Source: Xenopus tropicalis
Lineage: Eukaryota; Chordata; Amphibia; Anura; Pipidae
NCBI RefSeq assembly: GCF_000004195.4
Contig: NC_030678.2
Span: 89,316,904-89,380,903, forward strand
Length of the DNA stretch: 64,000 bases
Reading direction: 5' to 3'
A program made the translations under genes and the position numbers. Below are positions 57,646 through 64,000 of the stretch, in pieces (the first letter of the stretch is position 1; each line of letters begins with the position of its first letter). The notes below the pieces were generated by a model, which saw nothing but the letters and a program-made list of their open reading frames with translations, had not been told where the DNA came from and did no database searches.

Positions 57646-60335
57646 CATTCCTAAAAATATGTAATGGGAATAATGTAGCCCTACTTTCATTTAAAAAAAT
57701 ATAAGGATATGTGGAGTCAGAGATAATTCTCTAGTTTATATAGGTCATGGACTGCATTAATGTAAAAATGGTACACTAAGTCATATAAACATACAGTACA
57801 ACTTATTTGTTAAGTCACCCATTATGAGAAACAATGCACTTCCAGCATAAAATGTTATGCATGTTGAACAGTTTGTGTGGCCCTCAACAAAATGATTAAG
57901 TGATCATCATGAGCTCTTTGTGTGCCTCAGCAAAAATGACTAAATGCCACTGGGCCTGAACTATACTTTCTAACATCTGCAGTGTACAAGGTTTTTTCAA
58001 TGACAGCTGGCATGTCAAAGAGTTGACTGTCTCTAGCCTGTCTGTGGATGATCAGTTTATATATAATTACTGTAAGTGCTCACTACCAAGTAATCTAAGC
58101 CCTAAGCTTGCTTTAAACCATGAAAACACAGAATACCATCCTTTCCATGCGACGTCTTATCTAGTGCCACTGCCTCTATCTGCTGTCAAATTGTCTCCTT
58201 CTGTTATATCTCATTTTGCCTGCAGCAAGAGGGGGTTGCTAAATGTAAAGAACACTTCTCAGAATTTTTGTAGGATTGATATCATGTATTTCCTGCGCAT
58301 GGCTTCTGCTTAGGTAGCCTTTCTTAAGTCATACCAGTGTTTGTCTTACAGGTAAGACCATTGTTTAAAAAGAAATGTGTTTAAATAAATCTCTGCAAAG
58401 GGGTTGTGACTACCACAGATGGGACCAGGGCTACACTATGAGACCAATAAAAAGGGTACAGGCATACATTATATAATGAATAATATACACCCTATTGTAA
58501 AAAGTAAGAATATTATATGTCACCAAGACGTTTCAATACCATATAAATGCACAAGGTTCAGCCAAATCGGGCTGTTCCAATCATTTGGGCCTGGGGGCCG
58601 ACAATCGATTCACGGTACAAAACTTCACAGATCTGTTGGTACATTTCAACCTACACAACAATATCCAACAGATATGGAATAGATAGATGTACTTTAGAAC
58701 AGATAAAAATCCTTTAGTCTGATGTATTTACCTTAACGGTTAAATGTTATACAATATGAGCAGCACAGTAACAGGTGGTAAACAGAGGTTCCACCTCATC
58801 TAAAGATTCCAATAATTTTATGGTATGGCTATAACAGGAGTCATTAATGGCTATATTTGGACTCTCTCCCTCATAGAAACCTCTCCATAAATGACCGTGA
58901 CAGACTGTAATCTCAAAGAGTTAGGACACGGGGGGGGGGGGGGGGGGGGGGGGCAAGTTTGCCTGGAGTGTGGAAAAACTGAAATATCTAAGCATATATT
59001 AGAAAGCAGTATACAATTACATGCAAAGCATATAAAACACCTAAAGCTATGCAAACACATTATGCAATGGTTTTGCCACATATCAAAAAAAACTTTGATT
59101 TTAAAGTTTAACAATAAAAAAGTAATGGCACAAATCATGATGTATAGCTTGAGCAAAAACTAAACTGTTGGGCCATTTTTACATGTCTGTTTTCTGGAAA
59201 TTCAATTAATCTCAAAGATAAAAACCAGTGGTATAAAAAAAAACGTATTATTTTGGCATATGCACATTCACAAGTAGGAAGGAAAAGAAGGTCTCTACAG
59301 GCAGTGAAAACTGTTATCTTTTAAATGTTTGCTCTACACTGGCACATATGTATGTATGTATAACTTTATTTATAAAGCGCTACTTACGTACGCAGCGCTG
59401 TACAGTAGACATAGTAGGAAAGGCAATATTTTAAGTGCATGTTAAGGTATATGTCTCATTTTATATGTATATAATACACAACAGCGATGAATATTATGTA
59501 TATATATCCTTATAAACTGAGCTTAGTGATGTCCCTAGTTATAATCGGTGTTTAGTGATGTAATTCCTGTCACATGACTCACTGAAATAGATAATGTAGC
59601 ACCTGTTGTAAAATCTTAGGATATAAGAAGTCACCTTGGAGCTCCATGACCTGTATGAAAAGCACTTGGCATTTGGCCTCGTGTTTTTATATGGTCATGA
59701 AACTTCTCGGTGACTTATAATACCCATATATTTTACAACAGGGGGCATTTTATTCAATAAATATAGTATATGTAACATAGTTAACTTTTTAGTTATTAAA
59801 TACCTCTATTGAGGCAAATTATAAAAACAAAAAAAGACAACACACAACTTCACCATGTCTAAAAGTTTTTGACATTTTTAAGCCTAACAAATATAACGGA
59901 GAAACTAAACACACAAGAGAAATATGCAATGCTGAATAAAAATGCCTGTCTATTTTCCAGCTCTCAGGGATGAAGATGAAATGAAAACATTTCCTTTCCC
60001 CCAGACCAAAATAGAACAATTTATCAAAATCAAAACATTCTGGGGATATTTGAGTGCAGGCATATGAAGTCCAGACAACTTTATATTTAGATTTTTTTTT
60101 TTTTTGCTTAGTTAAGAAGATTAGAAGGAAAAAACCTTGCCAAATATGTCCTAATATAACAAATATATACAATACGTATTTTATATTCTAAATAAAAACA
60201 TTACCATTTTTTTTTTCAATTCTTATTTTTCCAGTAATTACTCTTGCTCAGAGCAGATTCCTAATGATGTTTGCAGACTATAATCTGCCCTTTACCTCTT
60301 CCACTGTACTTGCACCTTTAGGGATTCTCTCAGTC
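57646..60335. other. Intron/upstream DNA with a LINE-tail fragment
   Basis: TTTATTTATAAAGCGCTACT and CGCAGCGCTGTACAGTAGAC (about 59367-59412) are the tail of a common vertebrate LINE/SINE group. The rest shows nothing beyond the G tract. Confidence 0.45.
58930..58953. repeat. Run of 24 G
   Basis: A pure G homopolymer from 58930 to 58953. Such runs can form G-quadruplexes on the plus strand. The exact length is prone to sequencing error. Confidence 0.85.
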
Positions 60336-60539
60336 TGCATTTTGTAAGCACAGCGTCATCCTGAGTTCAGCCACACAGGGCAGAGGTCAGTCTGAAAAAC
60401 CGGAAAGCATGAATTTTCAGGCAAATCTCCTCTCCTCCCGTGTAACTACGCTCAGGCCGATGCTATGCCTCTCAGTGCAGCTAGACACAGAAGTGTATAG
60501 GAGCGGATCCGCTTCTCTCCGACTGCTTACAAAATGCAG
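60336..60539. mobile_element. Foldback element with CTGCATTTTGTAAGCA ends
   Basis: CTGCATTTTGTAAGCA (60335-60350) faces TGCTTACAAAATGCAG (60524-60539), an exact 16-bp inverse. It is richer in CpG than its surroundings and has a palindrome AGCGGATCCGCT at 60502-60513. Confidence 0.6.
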
Positions 60540-63500
60540 GCAAAGAGAAGGGGCCGCTATGCTTAATGTGCCCTTGCCCTTACTAGAATGGCTGTAGCCC
60601 CAAATCTGTGCACATTACAGTTTGTACTGGCCACTGCAAAACGTTCCAGTGCAGTACTTTACAACATAATTTACGAGTATCAGGTACAAAAAAGATGGCA
60701 TCTAAAAATTCCATATATGGCTAGCAAAACAGTACTATTTACTACTTGCATCTACTGTGAAAGGGCAGAAAAGAGAACTGAAGAACTTTATGAGGGATTG
60801 TTAACCTATGGGCTGGGATTCAAATATGGGTCTTCATGATCTCCAAACCTTTTAAAACAAGGCATTCAAGTGGATTTTAACAAAGTTTTATTTGCAAACT
60901 TATTCTGCAACAAAATTTGGGTGCTTAACTACAGAAATGTTGAGAACCAGATAAACATATCATCCCCTGCCTCCCATAAATCCATGGATACAAGCTTACA
61001 TTTTAATTCAAGTGATTTAGGTGATGAAAGTAACAGCACAATTATTTGTGGAAGCAATTTACATTGTTGCAATGCTTATTCTCTGGCATCCTTTTAACAG
61101 GGCACCACAGGAAACAAAATGAGCAGACAAGCCTAGTTTTTTGTCTGTTTGTGAAGACAAGACAAGATGAGGCAGGATTAGCAAAGCAGGAATTGTCACT
61201 TTTTTTCTTTTAATACAATATTCTTTACCCCACCCAGATCTCACAATGTAATACAAAGCTCTCACAAGGTGAACATTTTTATCCAGCTGAGATCATCTCT
61301 TTAGGATAACAAACATAACACCTCATTCAGAAGAGTTTCAAGACTGAAGGCATATTTGAGGTTCTTAATGAAAATGGAGAAGCCACTGATTTCACATCTC
61401 CTGTTCAAGGAAACAGTTTCTCTTCTGCCCAAGCATATGCAATATCATCATTTTAAACTTTGTTATTTATTAGGTTATTTGACTTCTTTAACTAGAGCTC
61501 CAAAAGCCACTTAAGCAATTTGGATGACCTGCTGGCTAGAGTATCACAAATGCACCCAGACATTCCTCTCAATGAAATGGTTTCTTCCTCCTCTGCAAGA
61601 CATTCTTGTTACCCTTCCATTTTACAGGGTCAAGACACTTTTGTTCAACATACACCAAACAAAAGCTTCCAAATACTACTAATAGATAAACATATCACTG
61701 GGACATGCAGCTGCATCTCTGACATTTCTAGCCAGAAGCCTAGCTTGAGGCTTCTTACAGTAACCTGAAGCTGCACACTCTTTTGTTGAGAGAAACTGAA
61801 TATTAAGAACAACATTTAGGAAAGCACCCAACACCTTCTAAACAAATTCTTAACTAATCCCCAACCAAGCTGAAAATGCAGTTAACCAGTTTAGACTTCA
61901 TATATAAATGTGTTCATCAGATTTAGCATCTTTAGATTACACACCCCATGTTTTTTTCAGTATGCATGCATGCATGCAATTATATTTATTGGAGTTAAAA
62001 AAAAAAAAAAAAACAACAAAACAGTCCTTTGACTTTTGTTGAACCAAAACTCCCAGCAGCTGGTGAAAAGCAAAGAAATGCTGGGAACTGTACTTTAACT
62101 TAGGACTGCACAATACAGTTTAATTTCAATTTTTTAAGCTTCACAATTGCTGAACTCTGAAATATCCCAACTGAAGACTTTGAGCAAATGAATACTACAG
62201 TAAAGATTGCAGACATGTCATCCTTCTTTCCCTATTAATAATAAATCATGCAACAGAACTATTTTTAGAGCAGGGAAAGAAAAGTTGCTGTTAGAAGGCC
62301 AGTGGGGAAACTGAATACTATAACCTATACACAGGCAACCCAGGCTGTTTAGTAAACATGGCCATTAATACCTTGTGAAATGATCTGGCATAACAATGAA
62401 AGATTAGCTGCAAAGAAAGTCTGATATCAGAGAAGCACAGAGAGCACCTGCATACATACATAGTTTGTGAATCACAGCATAAGGAGGACCAAAAACTTAA
62501 CATTCTTTTGCTTACTCATGTATAATATTTGATATACTGCAAGTGTGTCCCCCTTGGAAGGCCACATCACCTGTTACTTAGACCTTTACCAAAAGAACCT
62601 TTAGGTTAGTTGTATTTCCCACATTACACTCCCATGCATTTAAATATCATAGTGATAGCACTGGGTTGGATCACGATGGTCAAATGGCTGTGCTTTACAT
62701 CTTAAGGGATCTGTGATTCCCAGCATCAGCAATCAAATTATAATTAAAAGCATTTTTTTAGTCATTGAGAACATGTATTATCCAAATCTACATACTCCCA
62801 TCACCTTTTTTTAAATGTTAAGACTTAACAATGTTCACACTGAAATTTTCCATGGGGTAAAATCAACTATCACACCTTTAGGAGGGTAATGTCTATAGCT
62901 TGTCTGCTCTTGTCCCCGCTGAATACAATTCAACTACATTTCAATGCTAAACATTAGCAGAGCTGAAATAATTCCTTTTGCATGGCTCGATTAACACCTA
63001 TTCTTTTTTGTTTAAAAACTTTTCCTTTAAGTCTTTGTTGCATGACAATCTTTAAAAATTGTTCAGTCTCTGCATCTGAGCAAACATGCACATGTGTAAG
63101 TCACGCAAAGGACAGTCAACGGCATTGGAAAAATACAACATTCCTCTTACGGCTCTTCACAGTAATACATTGGACTGGGAGCTGTCATGTACCTTGCCTT
63201 GTCTAAACCACTCCTCATATGACGACAAATGCAAAAGCAGTTTCTTGCTTACCACACATATTCCTGGTGTTACCATGTATGGCTATTATAGCTGCAAACA
63301 CCTGAACAAAATTCCAGGAAGTCGCTTCTGCTGAGGCACTGCACTATGAAAGCCTTGCTCTATCTTGGCACAGGGAACCACATACTACATCCCTGAATAG
63401 GACTAATAGGCTTATACATTCCTAACACTCTTTAAAAAGGGATATATTTTCCCATGGGGTGCCTTGACACTTGACTCTGTGAAGGTACAGAAGTTTATGC

Positions 63501-64000
63501 AATGCACTCCTGACATCAGGGAGTGTCGAGGTGCAGCTGGCGTGCAAAACGGACATGGGGGGGGCTTGAGGCAGCACTATTTGGGACGTGTAAAGCAGTT
63601 ATTTCAAGTGAATCTAACACTTAACAGGGATTTTCTAGTATGCCTGCAGAAAGAAAGAACAGCATTCTTGTCACTAGAACAAATACGATGGTCATAGTAA
63701 AAATCCCACAGTGATAGTTTTCTGGACTCAAAATTAATAAAAATGGGTCTGCTATATAAAGACATTAGGCAGAATGCCTCAGAGGTAAACAATATAGTAC
63801 CCCTAATATGTATATAAGAACGTACAGAGTACACAGTAATAGATTTCTTCACAGGGTGAATTATTGATAACAGGGTATATCCCTTTAATGTGTTAATGTT
63901 CTCAGTGCCTACTCATGGCATCTGGCTTCCAAAACCCAGTATATTGCAGAGATGCCGATTGCATAAAGATGATGGAAAATCCAGTTTTTCTCCTGATGTT
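60540..64000. other. Intron/upstream DNA, small repeats only
   Basis: (ATGC)n at about 61961-61978, a poly-A run near 61997-62013, and an inverted pair ACTCCCAGCA/TGCTGGGA at 62048-62092. Frames up to about 100 codons show no recognisable protein. No exon with convincing signals on either strand. Confidence 0.4.

Noticed and set aside
60336..60590. CpG-richer stretch considered as a promoter
   Set aside because: It is bounded by exact 16-bp inverted ends and is better explained as a repeat element.
33165..64000. Looked for HTR1D and HNRNPR, neighbours of LUZP1 in mammals
   Set aside because: HTR1D is a single-exon receptor gene and would show as a frame of over 350 codons. None is present, and no RNA-binding domain exon was recognised.

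Overview
The window is vertebrate nuclear DNA and almost certainly comes from a clawed frog (Xenopus, more like X. tropicalis than X. laevis). Two things point there. The only clear protein-coding gene is a vertebrate LUZP1 orthologue whose sequence differs moderately from mammalian LUZP1. The rest is packed with the short inverted-repeat DNA transposons typical of Xenopus: T2-type elements with TTAA target sites and TTAAAGG ends, hAT-type elements with 8-bp target duplications, and long palindromic MITEs. The species is an inference.

Gene content. LUZP1 runs on the minus strand. One large coding exon (30201-33164, 988 codons) ends at a good splice donor. It joins in phase to a small terminal coding exon (27935-28097) that adds 44 residues and a stop, giving about 1032 residues. 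A donor 28 nt after the stop and an acceptor near 23937 imply a 3'UTR intron and a last exon of about 3.2 kb, with an AATAAA at 20723-20728 (minus). DNA upstream of the start codon (33165-64000) has no recognisable gene and is best read as 5' intron or upstream sequence. I saw no tRNA, rRNA or CpG-island promoter.

Layout. 1-13 kb: transposon-rich intergenic DNA, including a three-level transposon nest (35-1063), two copies of one hAT family each with its own 8-bp duplication, and a foldback element with 77-bp arms. 13-15 kb: two weak candidate exons on the minus strand that I cannot name. 15-19 kb: a decayed CR1-like LINE (plus strand) broken by a Penelope-like fragment and two abutting palindromic MITEs. 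Its 3' tail has expanded into a 41-bp minisatellite of about 43 copies. 20-33 kb: LUZP1, with transposons in its 3'UTR and introns. 33-64 kb: non-coding DNA with many MITEs, several hairpins, microsatellites, three DNA elements inserted end to end (51185-51969), and a 720-bp palindrome (53701-54420) whose 290-bp arms differ at 3 positions.

The most notable structures are repeat-based: the LINE-derived minisatellite, the near-perfect palindrome made of a MITE plus inverted copies of its flank, and the joined MITE trio. I found no evidence for a new multi-gene system.
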